Positions 27,151-37,353 of a DNA stretch of 64,000 bases are shown here, in pieces. Each line of letters opens with the position of its first letter. The first letter of the stretch is position 1. The translations under genes were made by a program, and so were the position numbers. Under the pieces are notes generated by a model. That model made no database searches. It had not been told where the DNA came from and worked only from the letters and a program-made list of their open reading frames with translations. The DNA is from Pedobacter sp. N36a (lineage in GTDB: Bacteria > Bacteroidota > Bacteroidia > Sphingobacteriales > Sphingobacteriaceae): assembly GCF_014472395.1 (NCBI RefSeq), contig NZ_JACSZW010000005.1, positions 372,001 to 436,000 on the forward strand, given 5' to 3'.

Positions 27151-28002
27151 ATGACTAAAAAAACATTCAAAAACGACTTGGAACGAATCGATGCAGCATG
27201 GGAAAAGCTAGCTCCCATGCTGGACGATCAAGAAACGCCGGTAAGAAAACTAAAGCCCTGGTTCAATAAACAGATCATCGCTGCTGCAGCAATGCTGATC
27301 CTGGTAACCACCATCGGCGTCTGGTTTTTAAAAGAACAAAACGCAGAAATCCATCACCTCACCAAGTATGGACAAACTTTACGTGTCGTTCTTCCCGACA
27401 GTTCTGTCGTAACCTTGAATGGAAATAGTCAGCTGAGCTATCGTAAAAACTGGTCCGGCAATGGAGATCGGGAAGTAAAGGTAGATGGAGAAGCGTACTT
27501 CTCGGTAAAACACACGCGCTCCCACCAAAAGTTTTTTGTAAGAATGCCTGATCAGCTATCCGTTGAAGTATTAGGTACTGAATTTAACATCAGTGCCAGA
27601 AACCATGATACCCGGGTGGTGCTGAATTCAGGAAAAATAGACTTCCGTATGGAGGGATACGACCACAAAACCAATATCATTCAAATGAAGCCTGGGGACC
27701 TTGTGGAGTACCAAAGCAAGGAAAAATCTTATACCAAACGGATGGTGGATCCAACGATTTACTCGTCATGGAAAACAGACCGTCTAGTGTTTGATAAAAC
27801 GCCATTGAAAGAAGTACTCAACACCCTGCACAACACTTATGGACTGGAAATCCTGGTGGAAGATCCGAAAATGCTGGACATGAACTTGTCCGGATCTGCC
27901 CCAACTACCAACATCAATACCCTGATTCATGCATTATCAGAAACATTTAATATCAATTTCACTAAAAAAGGAGATACGCTTATTGTTACGAATACCCCCT
28001 GA
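27151..28002 (+). CDS. FecR-family anti-sigma factor (short)
   Basis: 283 residues, shorter than the 378-residue FecR of the first locus because the N-terminal cytoplasmic part is only about 45 residues. Membrane helix about 46-66 (IIAAAAMLILVTTIGVWFL), FecR domain (TLRVVLPDSSVVTLNGNSQL, VKVDGEAYFSVKH, VEVLGTEFNISAR), then the DUF4974-like C-terminal domain (VFDKTPLKEVLNTLHNTYGL, LIHALSETFNINF). It should hold back the sigma factor at 21380 until the SusC receptor signals. Being driven by its own presumed target promoter would give negative feedback. Confidence 0.9.
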   Translation: MTKKTFKNDLERIDAAWEKLAPMLDDQETPVRKLKPWFNKQIIAAAAMLILVTTIGVWFLKEQNAEIHHLTKYGQTLRVVLPDSSVVTLNGNSQLSYRKNWSGNGDREVKVDGEAYFSVKHTRSHQKFFVRMPDQLSVEVLGTEFNISARNHDTRVVLNSGKIDFRMEGYDHKTNIIQMKPGDLVEYQSKEKSYTKRMVDPTIYSSWKTDRLVFDKTPLKEVLNTLHNTYGLEILVEDPKMLDMNLSGSAPTTNINTLIHALSETFNINFTKKGDTLIVTNTP

Positions 28003-28040
28003 GTCAACTAACTAATTTTATCAACTAAACCAACCAAACC

Positions 28041-31000
28041 ATGGTAAAAATTCTACACTTGCTGCTGATCCTCGTGATCGGCAGCGCATCGATGGTATTT
28101 AGCCGTGTGCAGTCCTTCGCATTCGTGCCGGAGAGCGCCACCACCACACCTTCAGAGGCCATGCGTCAATTGATGCCGCTCAAAGATGCATTGAAAGGAC
28201 TCGAAAAAACACACAAAGTATCTATTATGTTCGACAGCAAGCTTGCCGAGAATATACTTGTTCAAACCAAAGAAAAACCACAGCATGAAAGCATTGAAAC
28301 GGCATTGTCCAATATGCTTTCTCCAGTAAATATTAACTATAAAAAGATTAGCGAACAGTTTTATGTCATCAATTTCAAAGACTCAAAAACTTCAGCAGAT
28401 CACCGTCAGACCAGCCCAAAGGAAAAAGGCAGTACCGAACCGACGCCAGCAGAAAACGCCAATAACCTAAGCGAAGTCTATAGAGAGTTGACCATCACTG
28501 GTAAAGTGGCCGATGGCAGCAATGGGGAGATACTGCCGGGCGTCTCCATTAAATTGAAAGGAAAAAACATCAGTACCAGCACCAATGCTAATGGGAAATA
28601 TACCATCCGCGTTCCTGAAAAAGGTATCCTCGTATTTTCTTACATCAGTTACATCACCAAAGAAGTAGCCATAGGTTCTTCTACAGTCATCAATGTCGAT
28701 TTAATGCCTGACCAGCAGAAACTAGACGAGATCGTAGTAGTCGGTGTAGGATACGGTACACAGCAAAAAAGAAACTTAACCGGTTCTATTGCTTCTATCA
28801 GTGCAAAAAGCATCAAAGATATTCCCGTAACCAGCTTCGAGAATGCCATTCAAGGCCAGATCGCAGGGGTACAAGTGCAAGAGCCAAGTGGTGAGCCTGG
28901 TGCCGCAACCACCATTCGCGTGCGTGGTGTCGGTTCCATCTCCGCAGGTAACGAACCATTATATGTAGTAGATGGTTTCCCGATCTCTAAAAACGTAGAA
29001 TCTGCCACTCAGGGCGATGTTTCTAAAAGAACGGTAGCCTTCCGCCCTGCTCCGGCAAATCCGCTGGGAACCATCAGCCCGGGAGATATTCAATCCGTAG
29101 AAGTGTTAAAAGATGCTGCAGCTGCGGCCATTTATGGTTCCAGAGGATCAAACGGAGTCATCATCATCACCACTAAAAAAGGAAAAAGAGATGGCACTAC
29201 TTCGGTAAATTTCGACTCTTATTTTGGCATCCAGACCCTGGCCAACAAGGTAGACCTGATGAACTCAAAAGAACTCAGCGAATATGTGCTGAATGCTAAA
29301 AACAATGCCTACCTCCAGGATTTCCCGAATGCCAGCATCAACGACCCGAACTCGGTACGTTACACCAGAAGTACCAATACCAGTTATTACCTGCCTAATG
29401 ATTTTATCAATCCAACAGGTGTAGATACAGACTGGCAGGATGTACTGTTCAAAAACTCTAACATCCAATCCTATAACCTATCCCTTTCTGGCGGTGCAGA
29501 AAAACTAGGTTATTACATCTCTGGCAACTATTTCAATCAAGGTGGTATCATCGATAAAACCGGCTTTAAACGTTATACCTTCCGCATCAATATCGAATCT
29601 GACCCGGTAAAAAACCTGCGTATCGGTGCCATTGTCAATCCCTCATTTACGGATCAGGCCAAAGGATCTACCAGCGCTCCTTATTTCGCTGATCCTCCGG
29701 GAGCAGTTTACACCGCCCTGGTACATTCGCCAACAGTGAGCCCTTACCTTCCAAATGGTACGATTAACCAGTCCAATAACCAAAGTCACCTGAACACAGA
29801 AAATGGAACGGGTACCAATATGACGGCCTCCAGTAATCCGCTGGCCGTAGTAAGATACATTCATGACGACCTATCGCAGTTCAGAAGCTTTGCCAGCGCC
29901 TATGCAGAATATACCTTTCTTGACGGCCTGAAATACAAGTTCATGATCGGTACAGACATCAACAACTACAATAGAAAATATTACAGAGAAAAGGCATTTA
30001 TTGACCGTGCAGCAACTGTAGGTGTGCCTTATGGACAGTCTAACTCTTCCCTGGAAACCAACTGGCTGTCAGAAAACCTCCTGACTTACAACAAGGTATT
30101 TGGCGTACACAGCATCTCTGCACTTGCCGGATATACCGCACAGAAAGACAAGATTAGAAACAATCAGGTACAAGCAGAAAACTTCCCTGACGACCTGGTG
30201 CAAACTGTAAGCGGCGGACAAGTAACCGGTGGTACCGCAACAGAAGAAGAATGGTCGCTGGTATCTTACCTGGGTAGAGTAAACTATGCCTTTAAGGACC
30301 GTTACCTGTTAACCGCTACCATCCGTTCCGACCGTGCTTCCCGTTTTGGTGAAGGTAATAAAGTAGGTTATTTCCCTTCCTTCTCTGCTGGATGGAGAAT
30401 GTCTGATGAAGTATTTATGAAAGACATCAAATGGATCAGCGACTTTAAACTACGCGGAAGCTGGGGTAAAACAGGAAACTTCCTGATCCCTAACTATGCC
30501 GCTGTAGGACTATTGAGCCCTTACAACTATGTATTTGGTAATGTAGTGACCAATGGTATCGCCCCTTCTACCCCTAGCAATCCAAACCTGACCTGGGAGA
30601 AAAACACACAAGTAGATATCGGTCTGGACATGAGCTTCCTGAGCAACAGGATCTTTGCATCACTGGATTGGTACAACAAGAAAACTTCAAACCTGCTCCT
30701 CAATGTTCAGGTACCCGCAGTAGTTGGCTATGGCAATTCTAACCCATTGATGAACATCGGTGAAGTAGAAAACAAAGGATTTGAAGCATCCCTTTCTACT
30801 CAGAATTTAGTAGGCAGCTTCACCTGGAGCACAGATATGAACTTCTCTACCAACAAAAATAAGGTATTGAAATTAGGCGCTTCCGGCGATCCGATCCTAA
30901 GCACTGGTGGTGCAGGTATCCGTCACATTACCCGTATCGGCGACCCAATCGGCAGCTATTACGGTTATGTGGTTGAAGGTATCTACCAAAATCAGCAAGA

Positions 31001-31637
31001 AATCAACAATGCCCCTAAAGATAAATTAGCGGCAGCTCCGGCGCCTGGAGATTTCAGGTTTAAAGATGTGAATGGTGATGGCGTTATTGATGCCAACGAC
31101 CGTACCGTAATCGGCAACTATCAGCCTGATTACACCTACGGTATCACCAACAGACTAGGCTATAAAGGCATAGAATTGAGCTTCCTGATCCAGGGTGTAG
31201 AAGGTTCACAAGTATTGAACTTAACCAGAAGACACCTGGCCAATGGCGAAGCCAATACCAACTCTTATTCGGTGCTGAAAAACAGATGGCTTTCCCCAGA
31301 TCAACCTGGAGATGGTAAAACACCACGTGCAGACAGGCTAGGCGATTTACACGGATTTAACAACAGACCTTCCACTTATCAGGTAGAAGATGCCTCTTAC
31401 ATCCGCCTTAGAAATGTAACCATCGCCTACACCCTACCTGCCAAATGGGTAGGAAAATATTTCTCTTCATTCCGTGTATATACTTCTGGAACCAACCTAT
31501 TCACCAAAACCGATTATATCGGCTACAACCCTGAGGTAAATAACCAATCTACCTCAAGCGGTGTACAGGGTGAGGATTATGGCGCCTATCCGTTATCAAG
31601 AAATTTCACTTTTGGTATTAATGCCTCATTTAAGTAG
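28041..31637 (+). CDS. SusC/RagA TonB-dependent transporter with STN domain
   Basis: 1198 residues, full length. Signal peptide about 1-27, STN domain about 45-115 (LKDALKGLEKTHKVSIMFDS), a Ser/Pro/Glu-rich linker, carboxypeptidase-regulatory-like domain about 150-225, plug about 235-365 (PLYVVDGFPI, IQSVEVLKDAAAAAIYGSRG) and a 22-strand barrel ending FTFGINASFK. With SusD it forms the outer-membrane importer for the glycan product, and the STN domain passes substrate status to FecR. It starts 38 bp after fecR. Unlike the SusC of the first locus, it is intact. Confidence 0.95.
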   Translation: MVKILHLLLILVIGSASMVFSRVQSFAFVPESATTTPSEAMRQLMPLKDALKGLEKTHKVSIMFDSKLAENILVQTKEKPQHESIETALSNMLSPVNINYKKISEQFYVINFKDSKTSADHRQTSPKEKGSTEPTPAENANNLSEVYRELTITGKVADGSNGEILPGVSIKLKGKNISTSTNANGKYTIRVPEKGILVFSYISYITKEVAIGSSTVINVDLMPDQQKLDEIVVVGVGYGTQQKRNLTGSIASISAKSIKDIPVTSFENAIQGQIAGVQVQEPSGEPGAATTIRVRGVGSISAGNEPLYVVDGFPISKNVESATQGDVSKRTVAFRPAPANPLGTISPGDIQSVEVLKDAAAAAIYGSRGSNGVIIITTKKGKRDGTTSVNFDSYFGIQTLANKVDLMNSKELSEYVLNAKNNAYLQDFPNASINDPNSVRYTRSTNTSYYLPNDFINPTGVDTDWQDVLFKNSNIQSYNLSLSGGAEKLGYYISGNYFNQGGIIDKTGFKRYTFRINIESDPVKNLRIGAIVNPSFTDQAKGSTSAPYFADPPGAVYTALVHSPTVSPYLPNGTINQSNNQSHLNTENGTGTNMTASSNPLAVVRYIHDDLSQFRSFASAYAEYTFLDGLKYKFMIGTDINNYNRKYYREKAFIDRAATVGVPYGQSNSSLETNWLSENLLTYNKVFGVHSISALAGYTAQKDKIRNNQVQAENFPDDLVQTVSGGQVTGGTATEEEWSLVSYLGRVNYAFKDRYLLTATIRSDRASRFGEGNKVGYFPSFSAGWRMSDEVFMKDIKWISDFKLRGSWGKTGNFLIPNYAAVGLLSPYNYVFGNVVTNGIAPSTPSNPNLTWEKNTQVDIGLDMSFLSNRIFASLDWYNKKTSNLLLNVQVPAVVGYGNSNPLMNIGEVENKGFEASLSTQNLVGSFTWSTDMNFSTNKNKVLKLGASGDPILSTGGAGIRHITRIGDPIGSYYGYVVEGIYQNQQEINNAPKDKLAAAPAPGDFRFKDVNGDGVIDANDRTVIGNYQPDYTYGITNRLGYKGIELSFLIQGVEGSQVLNLTRRHLANGEANTNSYSVLKNRWLSPDQPGDGKTPRADRLGDLHGFNNRPSTYQVEDASYIRLRNVTIAYTLPAKWVGKYFSSFRVYTSGTNLFTKTDYIGYNPEVNNQSTSSGVQGEDYGAYPLSRNFTFGINASFK

Positions 31638-31664
31638 TGTTCTTAAACCTAAAAACCAGAAAAA

Positions 31665-33038
31665 ATGAAAAAGAAATTAATATATATCCTGATCTCTGCC
31701 GGAATACTCAGCTCTTGTGGTAAAGAGTTTACCGACCTGAACCCGATTTCTCAGCGTAACGTAAATGCCTTCTATAAAACCAGTGACGATATGGTGATTG
31801 CCGTCAATGCAGCTTATAAAGCCCTGCAGATGAATGGTGCATACAACCAAAGCTACTGGATCCTGAACGAAATGCGTTCCGATAATACCGATGGCGGTGC
31901 CGATAATACCGGATTGGGTGCAGACCTGAATGCCATTGACAATTTCAATGAAAATGCGGCAACAGCCGAATTGATCACCTCTTCTTACCTGGATTCCTAT
32001 GTCGGCATCAGCAGATGTAACATCGTATTGAGCAGAATTGAAGAAGTACCGATGGACCAAAACCTTAAAAACAGAGTGAAAGGCGAAGCTTTATTCCTAC
32101 GCTCCCTGTTCTATTATAACCTGGCCGTTAACTTCGGAAGGATCCCATTGGTGCTCAAAGAAATTACCGTTGAAGAAGGTAAATCCTACCCTCAATTGCC
32201 AGCCAGCGAGATTTATAAGCAGCTGGTTGCCGACCTGGCCACCGCCGAAGGTTTCCTGGATGTAAAATACACCGGCAGCAATGTGGGCAGAGCAACTAAA
32301 GGAGCTGCAGCTACATTAATGGGTAAAATTTACCTGACCATGGGCGATAAAGCTGCTGCCGTTGCGCCATTGAGAAGAGTTAAAACTTACGGTTATTCCT
32401 TAGTTCCTACCTACGACAAGCTTTGGGGAATTGCCAATAAAAACAATGTAGAGTCCATCTTTGAAGTACAATATAAAGGTGGCGGTACCAATACCGGAAA
32501 TGCCTTTACCAATGCATTTTCTCCATTGATGATCCAAAGTACTGGTGCGTATAAAAACAGACCTACTGCAGAAATGCAGGCTGCTTATGAGCCGAACGAC
32601 AAGCGTTTTGCCATCTCTATGAACCCCATCAACGGACCATTAAATGCAGGCCGTTTCATCCTCAAATATGGTACGACTACCGCTTATAATGAAGGTGATG
32701 CGGATTACAATTTCGTGGTACTGCGTTATGCGGACGCCCTGCTAATGCTGGCAGAAGCTTTAGGTGAAGGCACCGAAGCCTACGACCTGATCTATGAAGT
32801 AAGGTTCCGTGCCGGATTGAACAGAATTGACAGCAGTACCCCAGGTACTTTCGCCGAAAAACTACTCAAAGAAAGACGCGTAGAACTCGCTTTTGAAAAC
32901 CACAGGTGGCCAGATTTACTGCGTTTTGGTAAAGCCGCAGAAGTGATGAAAGCACAAGGCAAAACACCAAGATTGCTTTTCCTGATTCCTCAGCGTGAAC
33001 TGGACATCAACAATACCTACACCCAAAATCCAATCTAA
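31665..33038 (+). CDS. SusD/RagB family outer-membrane lipoprotein
   Basis: 457 residues. Lipoprotein signal (ILISAGILSSC, Cys about 18), N-terminal SusD region (NPISQRNVNAFYKTSDDMVI), TPR helices (VKGEALFLRSLFYYNLAVNF) and C-terminal motif (LLKERRVELAFENHRWPDLL). It starts 27 bp after SusC and pairs with it as the substrate-binding lid. It is shorter than the SusD of the first locus and of a different subgroup. Confidence 0.95.
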   Translation: MKKKLIYILISAGILSSCGKEFTDLNPISQRNVNAFYKTSDDMVIAVNAAYKALQMNGAYNQSYWILNEMRSDNTDGGADNTGLGADLNAIDNFNENAATAELITSSYLDSYVGISRCNIVLSRIEEVPMDQNLKNRVKGEALFLRSLFYYNLAVNFGRIPLVLKEITVEEGKSYPQLPASEIYKQLVADLATAEGFLDVKYTGSNVGRATKGAAATLMGKIYLTMGDKAAAVAPLRRVKTYGYSLVPTYDKLWGIANKNNVESIFEVQYKGGGTNTGNAFTNAFSPLMIQSTGAYKNRPTAEMQAAYEPNDKRFAISMNPINGPLNAGRFILKYGTTTAYNEGDADYNFVVLRYADALLMLAEALGEGTEAYDLIYEVRFRAGLNRIDSSTPGTFAEKLLKERRVELAFENHRWPDLLRFGKAAEVMKAQGKTPRLLFLIPQRELDINNTYTQNPI

Positions 33039-33059
33039 AGAGTTTATAACCAGCAAACC

Positions 33060-33090
33060 ACAGGTCGCCCGCTTTACAATGGCGACCTGT
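33060..33090 (+). terminator. Hairpin between susD and the deacetylase gene
   Basis: A perfect 10-bp stem ACAGGTCGCC / GGCGACCTGT with an 11-nt loop, followed by TTAAAAAG. The lack of a T run suggests partial termination or an RNA-stabilising structure that lowers expression of the distal gene rather than a full stop. Confidence 0.6.
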
Positions 33091-33105
33091 TAAAAAGTAC
33101 AACGT

Positions 33106-35598
33106 ATGAAAAAGATGAACTCCGTATTTATCCTTTCTTTGCTATCGGTATGCCTGAGCATTAACGCTAATGCGCAGCAGCAACCACCAAAACCTGCCTC
33201 TGGAAAAATCCTGCAGGACTTGAAAAAGCTCAACAAATTAGGCAATGTGCTCTACCTTGCCGCGCATCCGGATGATGAAAACACCACCCTGATTGCTTAC
33301 CTGGCCAATCAGAAATTATACCATACCGGCTACCTTTCCCTTACCCGTGGAGATGGCGGACAAAACCTGATCGGCCCCGAAATCCGCGAACGCCTCGGTA
33401 TAATCCGTACCCAGGAATTATTGCAAGCCAGAAGAACAGATGGCGGTCACCAGTTTTTTACCCGTGCCAACGACTTCGGTTTCTCTAAAAATCCGGAAGA
33501 AGTATTCAGCATCTGGGACCGTGAAAAGCTGCTTGCCGATGTGGTATGGGTGATCCGTAATTTTAAACCGGATGTGATCATCACCAGATTCCCTAAAGAT
33601 TCCCGCGCAGGTCATGGCCAGCACAGCGCCTCTTCCATTTTAGCAGAAGATGCTTTTGTGGCAGCCGCCGATCCGAAACGCTTTCCGGAACAATTGAAAT
33701 ATGTACAGCCATGGCAAGCCAAACGCCTGGTATGGAACATCAGCTCCTGGGCTTTCAAAGATCCTGCTGCATTCGACAAGATTGCTTCCTCTCTGATAAA
33801 AGTAGATGTAGGTGTATTCAACCCATTACTCGGAAAATCTTATGGCGAGATCTCTGCCGAGAGCCGCAGCATGCATAAAAGCCAGGGCTTTGGTTCCACA
33901 GGTACCCGTGGCAGCAATTTCGATTATTTCCAACACACCATGGGCCCAGCTGCAAAAGCAGATCTTTTCGAGGACATCAACACCACCTGGACCAGGGTTC
34001 CAAACAGTGCAAAAGTACAGGAAGCCATTACCAAAGCCATTGCTACTTATAACGCCGCAAATCCATCTGCAGTAGTCCCACTCCTGTTAACCGCGAGAGC
34101 CGAACTACAGAAATTACCGGATTCTTTCTGGAAGAACCAGAAGTTAGAAGAGCTTCAAGAACTGATCCGCAGCGCCACCGGACTATATATCGAAGCCACT
34201 GCCGGTAATTTTGCAGTGGTGCCTGGTGGAAAACTAGAGGTAAAAACGGAAGTGATCAACAGATCTCCGGTGGCCGTAAAAGTAACGTCTATCCATTTCC
34301 CTTATCAGAAAAATGACTCTACCATCAATGCCAGCCTGGTAAATTCCGCAGGTCAGCAGTATAAAAAGCAGCTCATCGTTCCGACAGATCTGGCTTTTTC
34401 TCAGCCTTACTGGCTGCAGAAAGCAGATACGCTGGGGATGTTTGACATCTTAAAACAATCCGATGTTGGCTTACCAGAAAACACCCCTGCTGCAGAAGTA
34501 GCAGTCAACCTTACTATCGGCGGACAACCCTTTAAATTTACTGTTCCTGTAGTTTATAAACACAACGACCTGGTGTACGGCGAATTGTACCAGCCCCTGT
34601 CGGTGAGTCCGCCGGTATTCGCCAATATTGCCGAAAACGTATACATGTTCAATGGCCCGGAAGCGAAACAAGTAAATGTCTTCCTGAAAGCTGGTAAAGC
34701 GAACATCAAAGGTGAAGTATCACTGAAACTTCCTGAAGGATGGAAGGTGAGCCCTGCATCAGTTCCTTTCGACATCGAAAAAGAAAAAGCAGAACAGACG
34801 GCCAAGTTTATGGTCACTCCACCTGCCAATTCCAATATTGCAGAAATCCAGGCCATCGTTAATCTGGACAACAAAACCTATAATAAAGGGATCAGCGTGA
34901 TCAATTATCAGCACATTCCTGAGCAGGTATTGTTCCCGGTTGCGCTCGCAAAAGCGGTAAAACTAGACCTGAATGTGAAAGGCAAACGTATCGGTTACCT
35001 GCCTGGCGCAGGTGATGAAGTACCGCGCTCCCTGCAGCAGATCGGTTACGATGTGACTTTATTGAAAGATGCAGATGTGAACTCAGAAAACCTGGAGAAA
35101 TTTGACGCAGTAATTGTAGGAATCAGAGCTTACAACACCTTAGACCGCATTAACTTCTACCATGACCGACTGATGGATTACGTGAAAAACGGAGGCAATG
35201 TATTGATCCAGTACAATACCAATGCTGGATTAAAAACCAATCCTGGCCCCTACCCAATGAAATTATCTACAGATAGGGTAACCGTGGAAGGTGCCGAAGT
35301 ACGCGTATTACTTCCTGAGCATGCCGCTTTCCAAAAGCCTAATAAAATCACCAATGCTGATTTTGATGGCTGGGTACAAGAACGCGGTTTATACTTCCCA
35401 AGCGACTGGGCGAAAGAATATGAAGCATTGATCTCCATCAATGACCCAGGAGAAAGTCCTAAAAACAGCAGTATTTTGGTCGCAAAATATGGAAAAGGAA
35501 ATTTTGTTTACACTGGAATTTCCTGGTTCAGACAGCTTCCTGCAGGTGTTCCGGGTGCCTATCGCCTGTTCACTAACCTGATTTCTTTAGGTCAATAA
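33106..35598 (+). CDS. Large secreted PIG-L/LmbE-family deacetylase
   Basis: 830 residues. Signal peptide 1-23. The PIG-L domain (about 45-260) has the metal and catalytic motif AHPDDE (53-58), TRGDGGQNLIG and the second metal site GHGQHSAS (about 168-175). A middle region (about 350-600) looks like Ig-type beta domains (PGGKLEVKTEVINRSP), and the C-terminal quarter resembles a glutamine-amidotransferase-like fold with NVLIQYNTNAG and GNFVYTGISWFRQLP. PIG-L enzymes remove N-acetyl groups from sugars such as GlcNAc. As the last gene of the SusC/D transcript it suggests an N-acetylated sugar in the target glycan. Confidence 0.87.
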   Translation: MKKMNSVFILSLLSVCLSINANAQQQPPKPASGKILQDLKKLNKLGNVLYLAAHPDDENTTLIAYLANQKLYHTGYLSLTRGDGGQNLIGPEIRERLGIIRTQELLQARRTDGGHQFFTRANDFGFSKNPEEVFSIWDREKLLADVVWVIRNFKPDVIITRFPKDSRAGHGQHSASSILAEDAFVAAADPKRFPEQLKYVQPWQAKRLVWNISSWAFKDPAAFDKIASSLIKVDVGVFNPLLGKSYGEISAESRSMHKSQGFGSTGTRGSNFDYFQHTMGPAAKADLFEDINTTWTRVPNSAKVQEAITKAIATYNAANPSAVVPLLLTARAELQKLPDSFWKNQKLEELQELIRSATGLYIEATAGNFAVVPGGKLEVKTEVINRSPVAVKVTSIHFPYQKNDSTINASLVNSAGQQYKKQLIVPTDLAFSQPYWLQKADTLGMFDILKQSDVGLPENTPAAEVAVNLTIGGQPFKFTVPVVYKHNDLVYGELYQPLSVSPPVFANIAENVYMFNGPEAKQVNVFLKAGKANIKGEVSLKLPEGWKVSPASVPFDIEKEKAEQTAKFMVTPPANSNIAEIQAIVNLDNKTYNKGISVINYQHIPEQVLFPVALAKAVKLDLNVKGKRIGYLPGAGDEVPRSLQQIGYDVTLLKDADVNSENLEKFDAVIVGIRAYNTLDRINFYHDRLMDYVKNGGNVLIQYNTNAGLKTNPGPYPMKLSTDRVTVEGAEVRVLLPEHAAFQKPNKITNADFDGWVQERGLYFPSDWAKEYEALISINDPGESPKNSSILVAKYGKGNFVYTGISWFRQLPAGVPGAYRLFTNLISLGQ

Positions 35599-35616
35599 AA
35601 TATTCTACCTCCATTT

Positions 35617-35659
35617 AAGGTGCCGGTATCCTATATTAGAGGATTCGGCGCCTTTTTTT
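35617..35659 (+). terminator. Intrinsic terminator ending the second glycan locus
   Basis: AAGGTGCCG pairs with CGGCGCCTT (one G-T), and an inner ATCC/GGAT pairing extends the stem; seven T follow. It separates the locus from the symporter gene. Confidence 0.85.
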
Positions 35660-35685
35660 AACCAAATATAAAAACCAGCTACCAC

Positions 35686-36978
35686 ATGATGAAGAACATC
35701 TCCAGACACCTGACTTTTCAGGTGATTATTGCAATCATTTTTGGCATCCTGGTAGGGATGTTCTTCCCCACCTTTGCGAATACGGCCAAACTCATCAGTA
35801 AAACTTTCATCAATATGATCAGCATGCTGATCGCCCCAATTATTTTCTTCACCATTGTACTCGGTATTGCCAAAATGGGCGATATGAAAAAGGTGGGACG
35901 TGTTGGAGGAAAAGCATTACTTTATTTCGAATTGATTACCACAGTAGCCATTTTTATTGGTCTGGTCACCGCCAATTTAATGCGACCTGGCGATGGACTA
36001 AATCCAGTCGTTAAACACCCTAGCACTGCCACCGCAATCATAGCTCCGGGCAGTCCTGCTGCTGCCAATGCTGCAGCCGCTGTTGCCCCTGCCGATGTGA
36101 GCTGGATGGAATTCCTAAGCCATATCATTACGCCCAATATTTTCGAATCTTTTGCCAAAGGCGATATCCTGCAAATCTTATTTTTTGCCATTCTTTTCGG
36201 CTTTGCCCTGAGCAAAATGGGCCGGGCCGGCAGACATACCATCATCGCTTTTGAAAACCTCTCTCAGATCATTTTCAACATGATGAAATTTGTGATGAAA
36301 CTGGCACCGATCGGGGCTTTTGGAGGGATGGCTTTTACCATAGGCAACTATGGCCTCTCCACATTGATCCCAATGGGAAAAGTGATGCTGGTGGTGTACA
36401 TCACCTGTATACTATTCATTTTTGTGGTCCTTAATTTCATCTGTTACCTTTATAAATTCAGCCTATGGCAGTACCTGAAATATATCCGTCAGGAAATCCT
36501 GGTGGTATTGGGTACCTCCTCTTCGGAGTCGGTATTGCCAAGTATGATCCAAAAGATGGAGCGTTTTGGCTGTTCTAAATCTGTCGTCGGACTGGTGATT
36601 CCTACCGGCTATTCCTTTAACCTGGATGGGACTTCTATCTACCTTTCCATTGCGCTGATTTTCCTGACCCAGGCTTTCAAAATAGAGCTGGGTATCGCAG
36701 AGCAAATTGCAGCAATGGGGATTTTAATGGTGACCTCCAAAGGTGCTGCCGGCGTAACCGGCAGCGGTTTCATTGTGCTCAGTTCGACCCTGGTTTCCCT
36801 AAACATCATGCCCATAGAAAACGTGGCTATTTTGCTGGGTGTAGATAGGTTTATGTCGGAAGCCAGATCGATCACCAACCTGATCGGCAATGGCATTGCC
36901 GTGGTGGTAATAGCGAAGAGTGAGAAAGAATTTGATGAAGAAAAATATCAGCTGGCCATCAATCCAGCGACCAGTTAA
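35686..36978 (+). CDS. Dicarboxylate/amino acid:cation symporter (DAACS family)
   Basis: 430 residues, helical throughout. Family landmarks: LIAPIIFFTIVLGIAKMGD near the N-terminus, the serine-rich re-entrant loop VLGTSSSESVLPSM, the substrate helix GYSFNLDGTSIYLSIALIF, the second loop TSKGAAGVTGSGFIVLSSTL, and GVDRFMSEARSITNLIGNGI. It takes up C4-dicarboxylates or acidic amino acids with Na+ or H+. A Pro/Ala-rich insertion (about 115-145) between helices 3 and 4 is slightly long. It lies behind the glycan-locus terminator and appears to be independent. Confidence 0.92.
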   Translation: MMKNISRHLTFQVIIAIIFGILVGMFFPTFANTAKLISKTFINMISMLIAPIIFFTIVLGIAKMGDMKKVGRVGGKALLYFELITTVAIFIGLVTANLMRPGDGLNPVVKHPSTATAIIAPGSPAAANAAAAVAPADVSWMEFLSHIITPNIFESFAKGDILQILFFAILFGFALSKMGRAGRHTIIAFENLSQIIFNMMKFVMKLAPIGAFGGMAFTIGNYGLSTLIPMGKVMLVVYITCILFIFVVLNFICYLYKFSLWQYLKYIRQEILVVLGTSSSESVLPSMIQKMERFGCSKSVVGLVIPTGYSFNLDGTSIYLSIALIFLTQAFKIELGIAEQIAAMGILMVTSKGAAGVTGSGFIVLSSTLVSLNIMPIENVAILLGVDRFMSEARSITNLIGNGIAVVVIAKSEKEFDEEKYQLAINPATS

Positions 36979-36989
36979 ATACAAATGGC

Positions 36990-37317
36990 ATGGCCAATCC
37001 ATATGTGGTACAAATTGAAATGAGCGGACAACATTTTATGCTGCTCAATGAAGGACCTGCTTCAGATCCAAATCCATCAATTTCATTTATGGTGATGTGT
37101 GAAGATGCAGCAGAGACTGAAATTAACGGATAATGGCGGCGAGGAGGTATTCTGTGGTTGGTTAACGGATCAGTTTGGAATCAGCTGGCAGGTTGTTCCT
37201 AAAGAGATAGGAAAGCTGATCAGCGATCCGGTACGCGGCCCAAAGGTGATGCATGCGGTAATGGGCATAAAAAGGCTGATCATTAAAGATTTGGAAGCGG
37301 CCTATAACCAAGGTTAA
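36990..37317 (+). pseudogene. VOC/PhnB-like glyoxalase-fold gene, truncated and frameshifted
   Basis: One frame from 36990 reads NPYVVQIEMSGQHFMLLNEG then PNPSISFMVMCEDAAETE; a second frame continues KLTDNGGEEVFCGWLTDQFG and ISWQVVPKEIGKLISD to a stop at 37317. These match the middle and end of PhnB-like proteins such as the intact one at 41530-42042. The N-terminal third is missing and a deletion of about 14-16 bases around 37112 (expected residues KYWN) breaks the frame. It starts 11 bp after the symporter stop. Confidence 0.82.
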
Positions 37318-37353
37318 ACGAAGCCATAAGTCTACAACCAACATTGTTTTAAA

